From: JANNRW01 sp031401815
Lineage (GTDB): Bacteria; Desulfobacterota; Desulfuromonadia; Geobacterales; DSM-12255
Assembly: GCA_031401815.1 (NCBI GenBank)
Contig: JANNRW010000317.1
Location: 1 to 22,156, forward strand
DNA length: 22,156 nt
Direction of reading: 5' to 3'
Positions 1 to 6,640 of this stretch are shown piece by piece (the stretch's first letter is position 1; the number at the start of each line of letters is the position of its first letter). The translations under genes were made by a program, and so were the position numbers. Under the pieces are notes generated by a model. It was not told the origin of the DNA. It saw only the letters and a program-made list of their open reading frames with translations, and made no database searches.

Positions 1-137
1 CCGGTATAGGGATAAAGCTGTTTCAGTTCAGCAAGAGCAGAAGTAAAACCGTCATCAATATCACGCATCAGCCTGGCAGATGCCCTTATATCACCTTTCA
101 GAATCCTGTCAGCAAGCCCCATGGAAACCTCTTGCAT
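1..137 (-). CDS. meaB: Methylmalonyl-CoA mutase-associated GTPase MeaB, N-terminal part (truncated by window edge)
   Basis: Only the first 45 codons are inside the window. The translated start reads MQEVSMGLADRILKG and continues with DIRASARLMRDIDD, which matches the N-terminal helical region typical of MeaB/ArgK GTPases (pattern LAxRILxGDxRAxAR). The G domain lies beyond the left edge, so catalytic motifs cannot be seen. The ATG shares one base with the stop of the upstream B12-binding domain gene (TGATG), so translation is probably coupled. MeaB proteins gate cofactor loading and protect adenosylcobalamin-dependent acyl-CoA mutases, and the neighbours fit this. A second in-frame ATG five codons later is a possible alternative start. 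The family call rests on a short stretch plus context. Confidence 0.75.
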   Translation of the reverse strand, partial: MQEVSMGLADRILKGDIRASARLMRDIDDGFTSALAELKQLYPYT

Positions 138-538
138 CAACAGCTGCCGACATTCGCCTTAACCCAGGCAACAATATCTTCCGTAGAGGTGCCAGGGGTG
201 AAGACCTCTTTTAGGCCAGCTTTTTTGAGCCCCGGGATATCATCTTCAGGTATTACACCACCGCAGAAAACCGTAATATCATCAGCCTTCTTCTCCCTGA
301 GCAGGTCACAGACCCGTGGGAGGAGAGTATTATGGGCTCCAGAAAGGATAGAGAGTCCGATACAGTCAACATCCTCCTGAATTGCCGCAGAAACAATCTG
401 CTCCGGTGTCTGGTGCAGACCGGTATAGATAACTTCAAGTCCTGCATCGCGAAACGCCCTTGCAACCACCTTTGCCCCCCTGTCATGGCCGTCAAGCCCC
501 GGTTTTCCAACAAGAACACGCAATTTTCTCTCTGTCAT
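137..538 (-). CDS. Stand-alone cobalamin (B12)-binding domain, methylmalonyl-CoA mutase small-subunit type
   Basis: A 133-residue protein consisting of a single B12-binding Rossmann-like domain. The DxHxxG cobalt-ligand motif is visible near the N-terminus (D16-G-H18-D-R-G21), with His18 as the expected lower axial ligand. A GLSILSG segment and a CGGVIP turn follow, as in the C-terminal domain of methylmalonyl-CoA mutases. I chose the ATG at 538 because AGGAG lies just upstream and the family starts close to this point; a reading frame continues 13 codons further up without a ribosome site. The catalytic TIM-barrel subunit is not next to it, so it presumably pairs with a large subunit encoded elsewhere. 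It overlaps meaB by one base and follows cobO, which links it to adenosylcobalamin-dependent carbon-skeleton rearrangement (propionate/methylmalonyl-CoA or related acyl-CoA mutase). Confidence 0.88.
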   Translation of the reverse strand: MTERKLRVLVGKPGLDGHDRGAKVVARAFRDAGLEVIYTGLHQTPEQIVSAAIQEDVDCIGLSILSGAHNTLLPRVCDLLREKKADDITVFCGGVIPEDDIPGLKKAGLKEVFTPGTSTEDIVAWVKANVGSC

Positions 539-570
539 AGAACTCTCCTGTATCTCGATTTCTCTAAAAG

Positions 571-596
571 CCTTCAACCTTCAGCCTTCAGCCTTT
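571..596. repeat. Heptad repeat between cobO and the B12-domain gene
   Basis: Imperfect tandem 7-base units (CCTTCAA/CCTTCAG/CCTTCAG/CCTTT on the + strand). Positions 577-594 hold the 18-mer ACCTTCAGCCTTCAGCCT, which recurs exactly at 3005-3022 and, in reverse complement, at 2952-2969. It fills most of the short gap between two genes transcribed leftward. It looks like a small dispersed intergenic repeat; its role is unknown. Confidence 0.7.
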
Positions 597-600
597 AATT

Positions 601-1131
601 CTATTTTTCAATCCCGACCCTCGCCGGTACGCCTGCCTTATAATAATGCTTGACCTCTGTCATCTCCGTAACAAGGTCAGCAGCCTCAATTACGCTCTGA
701 TCGGCATTTCGTCCTGTAAGAACCAGCTCAACCCTCTCCGGCCTGACTCTTATCAGCTCAAGAACATTTTCGACAGCAATCAGTCCAAAAGCGACAGCAC
801 CGTTTATCTCATCAAGAATTACCAGATCATATTCACCGGAGAGCAGTTTTTCCCGAGCAAGGGTAAAAGCCCCGACAGCAAGGTCAATATCCTCCTGTGC
901 CGGATTATCCCTGTTTACCCACCCTTCCCTGCCGCTGGTGATAATTGTCAGCTCAGGTGCCAATCTGGCAGCGGCAAGATGTTCACCATAAGGGCCACCA
1001 CCTTTCATGAACTGAATCATGATGACTTTCAAGCCACGCCCGACAGCTCTTAACGCCAGGCCAAGAGCCGCCGTGGTTTTACCCTTGCAGTTCCCTGTAT
1101 ACACCTGGACACAGCCACGCTCCAGCTTCAT
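601..1131 (-). CDS. cobO: Cob(I)alamin / cob(I)yrinic acid a,c-diamide adenosyltransferase (CobO/BtuR family)
   Basis: A 176-residue cytoplasmic enzyme that transfers the adenosyl group of ATP to reduced corrinoid, giving adenosylcobalamin. The N-terminal P-loop VYTGNCKGKTT (residues 10-20) and the following ALGLALRAVGRG are diagnostic; the usual GNGKGKT has Cys in place of the second Gly. The segment DLVILDEINGA carries the acidic residues expected after the central strand, and the C-terminal RPERVELVLTGR and KHYYKAGVPAR are typical of the family. Length equals the usual CobO length. The ATG at 1131 is preferred over an in-frame TTG six codons upstream because GGAGGA sits at good spacing before it. 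It heads a leftward group with the B12-binding domain gene and meaB, so one unit makes the cofactor, binds it and chaperones it. Confidence 0.93.
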   Translation of the reverse strand: MKLERGCVQVYTGNCKGKTTAALGLALRAVGRGLKVIMIQFMKGGGPYGEHLAAARLAPELTIITSGREGWVNRDNPAQEDIDLAVGAFTLAREKLLSGEYDLVILDEINGAVAFGLIAVENVLELIRVRPERVELVLTGRNADQSVIEAADLVTEMTEVKHYYKAGVPARVGIEK

Positions 1132-1159
1132 TACGTCCTCCGGACACAACTAACTCATC

Positions 1160-1186
1160 ATTATATTAATTGAAGCATAATAGCAA
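1160..1186 (-). promoter_or_regulatory. Possible sigma70 promoter for the cobO group
   Basis: On the minus strand TTGCTA (1186-1181) is followed by a 15-base spacer and a perfect TATAAT (1165-1160), about 22 bases before the cobO start region after allowing for the start site. The -10 is ideal; the spacer is short, so the call is moderate. The divergent transporter operon starts from the same 168-base gap, but I saw no convincing promoter facing right and no cobalamin riboswitch. Confidence 0.4.
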
Positions 1187-1299
1187 CCGCCTGAAATCGC
1201 TGTCAAGGTCAAAGCATAGCAACAGTTTCTCTTTCCCACGCTTCTGTTTTGATGTATAAAACAGTCATAATTTAAATCCGTTTCGCAGCAGGAGCATTA

Positions 1300-2049
1300 A
1301 TGATTCATTTTTCCGGGGTTCATAAATGGTTCAATACCCTTCATGTACTTAACGACATTAATCTGCATGTCAATAGTGGCGAAGTCCTGGTAGTCTGCGG
1401 GCCATCAGGTTCAGGCAAATCCACCCTTATCCGAACCATCAACCAGCTTGAACCGATTGACAAGGGGGAGCTGATAGTTGACGGCAAGAATCTCGCTGAC
1501 AAAAAGACAGACATAAACAGTCTTAGAGCCGAAATAGGCTTTGTATTCCAGCAGTTCAATCTCTACCCACACCTGTCGGTCATAAAAAACATAACCCTCG
1601 CTCCTCTCAAGATTCGCAACCTGTCAACTGCTGAAGCCGAAGAGCAGGCCATGCAGCTCCTCAACCGTGTCGGTCTGGCTGAAAAGCGCGACGCTTACCC
1701 TGCACAGCTCTCCGGTGGCCAGCAGCAGAGGGTTGCCATTGCCAGAGGTCTGGCGATGAAACCAAAGATCATGCTTTTTGATGAGCCGACATCTGCCCTT
1801 GATCCGGAGATGATCGGCGAGGTTCTGGCAGTCATGCAGGATCTTGCCAGAAGCGGCATGACCATGGTAGTCGTAACCCACGAGATGGGATTTGCCCGCG
1901 AGGTTGCGCACAGGGTTGTGTTCATGGATGCCGGAACAATCCTTGAGGAGGCGCCCCCGGAAGATTTTTTCTGCAACCCGCAACATGAGCGCGCCAAACA
2001 GTTCCTTAACCAGCTTTTGACACCAATGCATGGCGCTCTTTGCAACTGA
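1300..2049 (+). CDS. gltL: Polar amino acid ABC transporter, ATP-binding protein
   Basis: A 249-residue ABC ATPase that powers import of a polar amino acid. Walker A GPSGSGKST lies at residues 34-42, the Q-loop glutamine at 84, the signature LSGGQQQR at 137-144, Walker B IMLFDEP at 157-163 and the H-loop His at 194. The overall length and motifs are those of the GlnQ/GltL/HisP group (PAAT family). AGGAG precedes the ATG with five bases spacing. It is the first gene of a rightward operon with binding protein and two permeases downstream. I use the gltL name because the partner binding protein looks Glu/Asp specific; glnQ is an equally valid family label. Function as an ATPase is certain; the exact substrate is not. 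Confidence 0.92.
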   Translation: MIHFSGVHKWFNTLHVLNDINLHVNSGEVLVVCGPSGSGKSTLIRTINQLEPIDKGELIVDGKNLADKKTDINSLRAEIGFVFQQFNLYPHLSVIKNITLAPLKIRNLSTAEAEEQAMQLLNRVGLAEKRDAYPAQLSGGQQQRVAIARGLAMKPKIMLFDEPTSALDPEMIGEVLAVMQDLARSGMTMVVVTHEMGFAREVAHRVVFMDAGTILEEAPPEDFFCNPQHERAKQFLNQLLTPMHGALCN

Positions 2050-2110
2050 CATCTTTTCAAAGGCGATCTGCCTGTAGCTCGCCTTAACACAATAAAAGGG
2101 GGTAATACCG

Positions 2111-2938
2111 ATGAAGAAGCTTGCCGCGTTTTTAATGTTGACGTCTCTTGTAGCAGTTGCCACCAGCAGCTTTGCTGCACCACCTGCCGACACTCTTGCC
2201 GAAGTGAAGAAGAAGGGTGTTCTGGTTGCAGGTGTCAAGGATTCTCTGTCACCCTTTGGCTACATTGATGAGAAGAGCCGCACTATCATCGGTTATGACA
2301 TCGACTTTGTGGATGCCATTGCCAAGAAACTCGGCGTCAAGGTAGAACTCAAGCCTGTTACTTCTGCCACCAGGATGCCACAGCTTCAGGAAGGGAATGT
2401 TGACATTATTGCAGCTACCATGACCAAGAACCCGGAACGGGCACAGCAGATTGATTTCAGTCATACATACTTCTTCACCGGTCAGAAGTTTATTACCAGC
2501 AAGGGTAAGGTAAAGACACTGAAGGATCTTGAAGGGAAGAAAATCGGTACTACAAAAGGCTCTACTTCAGAGAAAAATGTGGCAAAAGCATTGCCGACAG
2601 CCACGGTACTTTCATTCGACGACTATCCGCAAGCCTACCTGGCACTTCAGCAGGGCAAAGTTCAAGCCGTCACCACTGATGAAGCAATTCTTGCCGGTCT
2701 GATTGCTAAAACACCGAAAAATCTGAAAGGTAAATATGAAATACCAAATATTCAGATTTCAGACGAGCCATATGGTCTCGGGATGAGAAAAGGTGACAAG
2801 AATTTTGTTGATTTCGTCAACAAGACCCTCCTTGAGATGGAAAAGAGCGGCGAAGCAAAGAAGATTTTCGACAAATGGTTTGGCCCAAAATCTGAAACAC
2901 CACTGAAGCGTACATTCAAGATTGAGGCGGATAAGTAA
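2111..2938 (+). CDS. gltI: Periplasmic amino acid-binding protein (family 3), probably glutamate/aspartate
   Basis: A 275-residue secreted solute-binding protein. A classic signal peptide (MKK, hydrophobic core, cleavage likely after SSFA at residue 22) is followed by two-lobed family 3 sequence. TSATRMPQLQ (84-93) and NPER (107-110) align with the TSQNRIPLLQ and NVER segments of the E. coli Glu/Asp-binding protein, where the arginines contact the ligand; this supports an acidic amino acid as ligand. GKKIGTTKGST is the typical second-lobe motif. A GGGGG-containing ribosome site lies upstream. It sits between the ATPase and permease genes; an inverted repeat follows its stop codon and may keep its mRNA more abundant than that of the permeases. 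The ligand is inferred from memory of the family, so treat it as likely, not proven. Confidence 0.88.
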   Translation: MKKLAAFLMLTSLVAVATSSFAAPPADTLAEVKKKGVLVAGVKDSLSPFGYIDEKSRTIIGYDIDFVDAIAKKLGVKVELKPVTSATRMPQLQEGNVDIIAATMTKNPERAQQIDFSHTYFFTGQKFITSKGKVKTLKDLEGKKIGTTKGSTSEKNVAKALPTATVLSFDDYPQAYLALQQGKVQAVTTDEAILAGLIAKTPKNLKGKYEIPNIQISDEPYGLGMRKGDKNFVDFVNKTLLEMEKSGEAKKIFDKWFGPKSETPLKRTFKIEADK

Positions 2939-2942
2939 AAAT

Positions 2943-3023
2943 GCAGCCTGAAGGCTGAAGGCTGAAGGTTAAATCCAGGCTTTTGTCCTTTACTTCAGCC
3001 TTCTACCTTCAGCCTTCAGCCTA
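2943..3023. repeat. Heptad repeats forming an 18-bp inverted repeat between gltI and gltJ
   Basis: The left arm AGGCTGAAGGCTGAAGGT (2952-2969) and right arm ACCTTCAGCCTTCAGCCT (3005-3022) are perfect reverse complements separated by 35 bases. Both are made of 7-base TGAAGGC units. In the mRNA the arms can form a long hairpin ending three bases before the GGAG ribosome site of gltJ. No T-run follows the stem, so it is not a standard terminator. The same 18-mer occurs at 577-594. Confidence 0.8.
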
Positions 3024-3037
3024 TTGGAGTTTTTTTC

Positions 3038-3745
3038 GTGCTCTCCTATAAATTCGACTGGTCGGTAGTAACCAGCGGCCAATATCATGACTGGCTGGTT
3101 TCCGGCCTTAAAATGACTCTTCAGCTTTCAGTTGCAGGGATTATTCTCTCTTTCCTGCTCGGCCTGATTGTTGCTGTCATGCGAATGAGCCATCTGAAGC
3201 TGTTCCGCTGGAGCGCCTGCGTTTTTCTTGAATTCACTCGCAACACACCTCTGCTTGTCCAGATTTTTTTCTGGTATTTCGGCTCCTACAAACTCCTGCC
3301 AACAGTTGTCAATGAATGGCTGAACAGCACGAGCTTTGAATTTGCTGCCGGTCTCATGGCGCTTACTATCTATACATCAGCATTCATTGCCGAAGATATC
3401 CGCTCCGGTGTGCTCTCCATTCCGAAAGAGCAGATGGAAGCAGCCAGGAGCGCCGGGTTCTCCTATCTTCAGGCAATGCGTCATATTATTCTTCCCCAGG
3501 CCGTCCGCATAACCATTCCACCGCTTGTCAACCAGTTTCTCAATCTGGCAAAAAACTCCTCTCTTGCCATGACAATCGGTGTCATGGAGCTAACCTATCA
3601 GGCAAGACAGGTAGAGAGTTATACATTCAAGGGGTTTGAAGCTTTTACAGCAGCAACTGTTGTCTATCTTGCGCTCTCTATCATCATAACCTTCCTTGTG
3701 GACCAGTATAATGATAGGGTTCTCAAGCTCCACAAGGCGGCCTGA
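3038..3745 (+). CDS. gltJ: Amino acid ABC transporter permease
   Basis: A 235-residue inner-membrane permease of the HisM/GltJ family. Hydrophobic segments begin at about residue 22 and recur to the C-terminus (about five). The cytoplasmic EAA loop that docks on the ATPase is clear: IPKEQMEAARSAG (128-140) followed by ILPQAVRITIPP (151-162). The start is a GTG preceded by GGAG at eight bases. It follows the binding-protein gene after a 99-base gap with an inverted repeat, and its stop codon lies one base before the ATG of the next permease, so the two are translated together and should form a heterodimer. Confidence 0.9.
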   Translation: MLSYKFDWSVVTSGQYHDWLVSGLKMTLQLSVAGIILSFLLGLIVAVMRMSHLKLFRWSACVFLEFTRNTPLLVQIFFWYFGSYKLLPTVVNEWLNSTSFEFAAGLMALTIYTSAFIAEDIRSGVLSIPKEQMEAARSAGFSYLQAMRHIILPQAVRITIPPLVNQFLNLAKNSSLAMTIGVMELTYQARQVESYTFKGFEAFTAATVVYLALSIIITFLVDQYNDRVLKLHKAA

Positions 3746-3746
3746 C

Positions 3747-4448
3747 ATGGAATTTCTCTCCAATTTCCAGGTAATCGCCACCAATTTTCACTACTTCATG
3801 GTTGGTCGCTGGCCGGAAGGGCCACTGGGCGGACTCGGACTGACCCTCTATCTTGCAGTTGCCTCCTGTATCCTCTCTTTTTTTGGCGGGCTGATACTTG
3901 GACTTCTAAGCGTATCCAGACGCAGATGGATCAGCTGGCCCAGCATGTTGATTATCAATACCATTCGCGGCGTACCTCTCCTGATGGTTATCTTCTGGAT
4001 GTACTTTTTACTCCCGGCCATCTTTGGCAAAGGGTTTCCTGAGACTCAAACCGTAATTCTGGGTCTTACATTCTTCACATCAGCCTATATGTCCCAGATT
4101 GTCCGGGCAGGGATTGAAGGGATACCGCCAGGGCAGATGGAAGCAGCCATCTCCACAGGACTCAAGCATTGGCAGGCAATGCTCTACATCATTTTGCCCC
4201 AGGGACTCCGCAACATGATCCCTTCCTTTGTGAACCAGTTCGTCTCACTCATAAAGGACACTTCACTGGCATTCATCGTCGGTGTTTCCGAACTTACCCA
4301 CGTAGCCACCCAGATCAATAACCGCACCATGGCTTTCCCTACAGAGATCTTCTTCTTTATTGCCGTAGTCTATTTCATCCTCTGCTTCGCCTTTACCTCA
4401 CTCTCACGCAGACTGGAAGAGCACCTGTCATGGCGCAAGGCCATCTGA
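3747..4448 (+). CDS. gltK: Amino acid ABC transporter permease
   Basis: A 233-residue inner-membrane permease, second half of the channel. The EAA loop reads IPPGQMEAAISTG (126-138) with IILPQGLRNMIPS downstream. I chose the ATG at 3747, one base after the gltJ stop; the frame stays open 17 codons upstream inside gltJ, but that extension reads as an out-of-frame shadow and lacks hydrophobic character. Several transmembrane segments are visible, including residues 30-54 and 65-90. The next gene, an exporter-like membrane protein, begins 18 bases after the stop. Confidence 0.9.
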   Translation: MEFLSNFQVIATNFHYFMVGRWPEGPLGGLGLTLYLAVASCILSFFGGLILGLLSVSRRRWISWPSMLIINTIRGVPLLMVIFWMYFLLPAIFGKGFPETQTVILGLTFFTSAYMSQIVRAGIEGIPPGQMEAAISTGLKHWQAMLYIILPQGLRNMIPSFVNQFVSLIKDTSLAFIVGVSELTHVATQINNRTMAFPTEIFFFIAVVYFILCFAFTSLSRRLEEHLSWRKAI

Positions 4449-4466
4449 CCATAGCGCCGAGCTGCC

Positions 4467-5222
4467 ATGCCTGATCCTTTCATCCTGCTACTCCTTTTTG
4501 CCGCCGCATTCCTGGCCGGGCTGATTGACGCCATTGCAGGAGGGGGTGGACTCATCACCGTCCCTGCCCTCCTTGCGATCGGCCTCCCCCCACAGGTCGC
4601 TCTGGGAACCAACAAGCTACAGGCATCGTTTGGTTCCGGCAGCGCCATGCTCCACTTCATCAAAAGCGGCACAGTGAACCTGGCTGACTGCCTGAGTGGT
4701 ATTCTATGGACAGGGCTGGGAGCAGGAGTCGGCGTTATCGCGATCCAGCTGCTTGACCCTGCAATTCTCAGACAGATCGTCCCCTGGCTGCTGCTGACCA
4801 TTGCCCTTTACACTCTCTTCTCACCGAGGCTTGGAAGTGAGGACGTGCATGCCCGCCTCTCCCCAAAGGTCTTCTATCCGCTTTTTGGTCTCTCCATCGG
4901 CTTTTATGACGGTTTTTTTGGCCCGGGTACCGGCTCGTTCTGGGCAATGGCTTTCGTGCTCTGCCTCGGCTGCTCTCTCGTAAAAGCAACTGCTCATACC
5001 AAAGTGATGAATTTCACAAGCAATATTGTTGCACTCGGAATTTTTCTGGCTGCCGGTCAAGTCTACTTCATTGAAGGGTTGGTGATGGGTGTAGCGCAGT
5101 TTTTCGGGGCAAGGATTGGAGCAAGAATGGTAACTCTCAGAGGGGCAAAATTCATCCGGCCATTATTCATCATAATGGTACTGCTTATTACCGCCAAAAT
5201 TCTTTATCAGACTTACCGGTAA
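4467..5222 (+). CDS. TauE/SafE (TSUP) family membrane protein, YfcA-like
   Basis: A 251-residue polytopic membrane protein with the two internal-repeat signatures of the TSUP family: GLIDAIAGGGGLITVPALL from residue 18 and GFYDGFFGPGTGSF at 145-158. Length and glycine motifs match YfcA-type members. TSUP proteins are linked to export or uptake of sulfite, organosulfonates, sulfolactate and related anions, but YfcA-like members mostly lack a proven substrate. It starts 18 bases after gltK and is probably in the same transcript, although the ribosome site before its ATG is weak. No clear terminator follows it; the rpsT promoter begins 15 bases after its stop. Confidence 0.85.
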   Translation: MPDPFILLLLFAAAFLAGLIDAIAGGGGLITVPALLAIGLPPQVALGTNKLQASFGSGSAMLHFIKSGTVNLADCLSGILWTGLGAGVGVIAIQLLDPAILRQIVPWLLLTIALYTLFSPRLGSEDVHARLSPKVFYPLFGLSIGFYDGFFGPGTGSFWAMAFVLCLGCSLVKATAHTKVMNFTSNIVALGIFLAAGQVYFIEGLVMGVAQFFGARIGARMVTLRGAKFIRPLFIIMVLLITAKILYQTYR

Positions 5223-5237
5223 TCTCCCATTTTTTCA

Positions 5238-5266
5238 TTGACCTTTCACACTGCCAATGCTATAAG
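5238..5266 (+). promoter_or_regulatory. Sigma70 promoter for rpsT
   Basis: TTGACC (5238-5243), a 17-base spacer and TATAAG (5261-5266) preceded by TGC (5258-5260), i.e. an extended -10. This is a near-consensus promoter, as expected for a ribosomal protein gene. It predicts a leader of about 50 bases before the rpsT start. Confidence 0.7.
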
Positions 5267-5321
5267 AATTCTTTCGTAAACAATCAACGCATATGTTTTA
5301 ACATAAATCCGGAGGTGCAGT

Positions 5322-5588
5322 TTGGCACATCACAAATCAGCTCTGAAGCGCATCAAGCAGAACAAGGTAAGAAATGCAAGGAACAAGCATGTTCGCACTA
5401 CTCTTCGCACTTTTGTAAAACGTGTGCGTGAAGCAGTTGAAAGGAAGGATCTTAATGCAGCCAAGGAAGCACTGGCCGCAGCAATTCCTGTTATAGACAA
5501 AACCTCGACAAAAGGTGTAATTCACAAGGCTACAGCTTCACGAAGCGTTTCACGTCTGACAAAACTTGTCAACACTCTCGCCGCCTGA
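5322..5588 (+). CDS. rpsT: 30S ribosomal protein S20
   Basis: An 88-residue basic protein starting MAHHKSALKRIKQNKVRNARN, the hallmark of bacterial S20, which binds 16S rRNA early in 30S assembly. The length is normal. Translation starts at TTG with a strong GGAGGTG upstream; there is no in-frame ATG nearby that would keep the conserved N-terminus. E. coli rpsT also uses UUG, and there the weak start is part of autoregulation by S20, so a similar control is plausible. It is a single-gene unit with its own promoter and a terminator that starts 25 bases after the stop. Confidence 0.97.
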   Translation: MAHHKSALKRIKQNKVRNARNKHVRTTLRTFVKRVREAVERKDLNAAKEALAAAIPVIDKTSTKGVIHKATASRSVSRLTKLVNTLAA

Positions 5589-5612
5589 ATTTAACATCGT
5601 CATATTCATAAA

Positions 5613-5635
5613 AAAAGGGTCGTTAAGACCCTTTT
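5613..5635. terminator. Bidirectional intrinsic terminator between rpsT and holA
   Basis: Nine-base stem AAAAGGGTC (5613-5621) / GACCCTTTT (5627-5635) with the loop GTTAA. T-rich sequence follows on the + strand, and seven A bases at 5610-5616 give a U-run on the minus strand, so it can stop transcripts from both sides. The holA stop codon (5623-5625) lies in the loop. Confidence 0.85.
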
Positions 5636-6630
5636 CTGCTTTCACCCCCGCATACGGTATAAACCAGCATCTCCAGCAGAGTTGCGGGATTTCTGCCGCT
5701 CTTCATCCCCATGTCAGCCTCGTGCAGCTCTGCAAATATTTTATAAAAATCGTCAGTTTTAAATTTTCGCGCCTGCGGTAACATCTCTTTGAGAAAATAT
5801 GGGTTGATTCCACTCTTCCTGCTAACCTCGTCAGGCGCTGCACCCCCCTTCAGAAGAGCCGAAATGATGCAGAGTTTGCGAAAATGGCTCGCAAGTGCAC
5901 CTATGAGCATATAGGGGGCGCCGGTGTCACGCAATACTGTCTGAAGTCGACGCATTGCCTTGCCAAGATTGCGTTCGCCTAAAGAGTTAGCGAGTTCGAA
6001 TGCATTGTCAAGCTTGGTGTCGGAGACCATGGAGCGTACATCATCTATGGTAACCAGCTCTCTTTCATGCAGATAAACTGCAAGTTTGCCGATCTGCGCT
6101 ACCAGTTCTCTCAAATTGTTGCCTATATAATAGATCAGCATTTCTGCTGCGGCAGGTTCGATTTTTTTGCCCGACGCCTCTATCTCCCTCTTGATAAACC
6201 ACTGTAACTGCTCTTCTTTGAGCTTCTTGTACTCGACTAGATAATCGGTTTTCTTCAATTCAAGAAAGAATTTTCGACGTTGATCAATCTTTGCCGCCTG
6301 AAAAATCAGACAGCTCTCTCTGACTGGTTCCCGAAGATATGGTAACAGCATTTCCAGAGCTTCCGGGGAAAGATCTTCTGCGCGCTTGACCAGAATCACG
6401 CGTCTGCTTGAGAACATCGGCATTGTCATTGCCGTTTCAAGAACCTGCTCTATTTTCACCTCTTTGCCGTAATATTGGGAGAAATTGAAGTCCTTGAAAT
6501 CGGGATCAACACTCTTCTCAAGAATCCGGGCAACTGCACGATCCACAAGATACTCTTCATCACCGAAGATAAAATAAAGGGGAGCTATCTCCCCTTTCGC
6601 AATCGATCTGTCAAGCTCTTCAGGTTTCAT
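5623..6630 (-). CDS. holA: DNA polymerase III subunit delta
   Basis: A 335-residue clamp-loader subunit that opens the beta clamp. The N-terminal APLYFIFGDEEYLVDRAV is typical of HolA, followed by the AAA-like fold without a functional P-loop, then ELVAQIGKLAVY and the C-terminal collar helices (LGERNLGKAMRRLQ, MLIGALASHFRKL). Length matches the family (about 340). The ATG at 6630 has AGGAG at good distance; a 30-codon upstream extension lies inside lptE and is not family-like. It starts ten bases after the lptE stop. In many bacteria leuS-lptE-holA are neighbours, which supports both calls. The stop codon is embedded in the downstream terminator. Confidence 0.93.
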   Translation of the reverse strand: MKPEELDRSIAKGEIAPLYFIFGDEEYLVDRAVARILEKSVDPDFKDFNFSQYYGKEVKIEQVLETAMTMPMFSSRRVILVKRAEDLSPEALEMLLPYLREPVRESCLIFQAAKIDQRRKFFLELKKTDYLVEYKKLKEEQLQWFIKREIEASGKKIEPAAAEMLIYYIGNNLRELVAQIGKLAVYLHERELVTIDDVRSMVSDTKLDNAFELANSLGERNLGKAMRRLQTVLRDTGAPYMLIGALASHFRKLCIISALLKGGAAPDEVSRKSGINPYFLKEMLPQARKFKTDDFYKIFAELHEADMGMKSGRNPATLLEMLVYTVCGGESRKGS

Positions 6631-6640
6631 TCTGCTCCTG

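Noticed and set aside
1132..1299. Cobalamin riboswitch upstream of cobO
   Set aside because: No B12-box-like or long structured leader is visible; the putative promoter leaves a leader of only about 20 bases.
1624..2238. A 204-codon open frame on the minus strand
   Set aside because: It is opposite the well-supported ABC ATPase and the start of the binding-protein gene and shows no known domain.
2943..3023. CRISPR array or intrinsic terminator
   Set aside because: Units are 7 bases without spacers, and no U-run follows the hairpin.
5213..5222. Palindrome TTACCGGTAA at the end of the TauE/SafE-family gene as a terminator
   Set aside because: It has no loop and the T-run is about nine bases away, so a stable terminator hairpin is unlikely.
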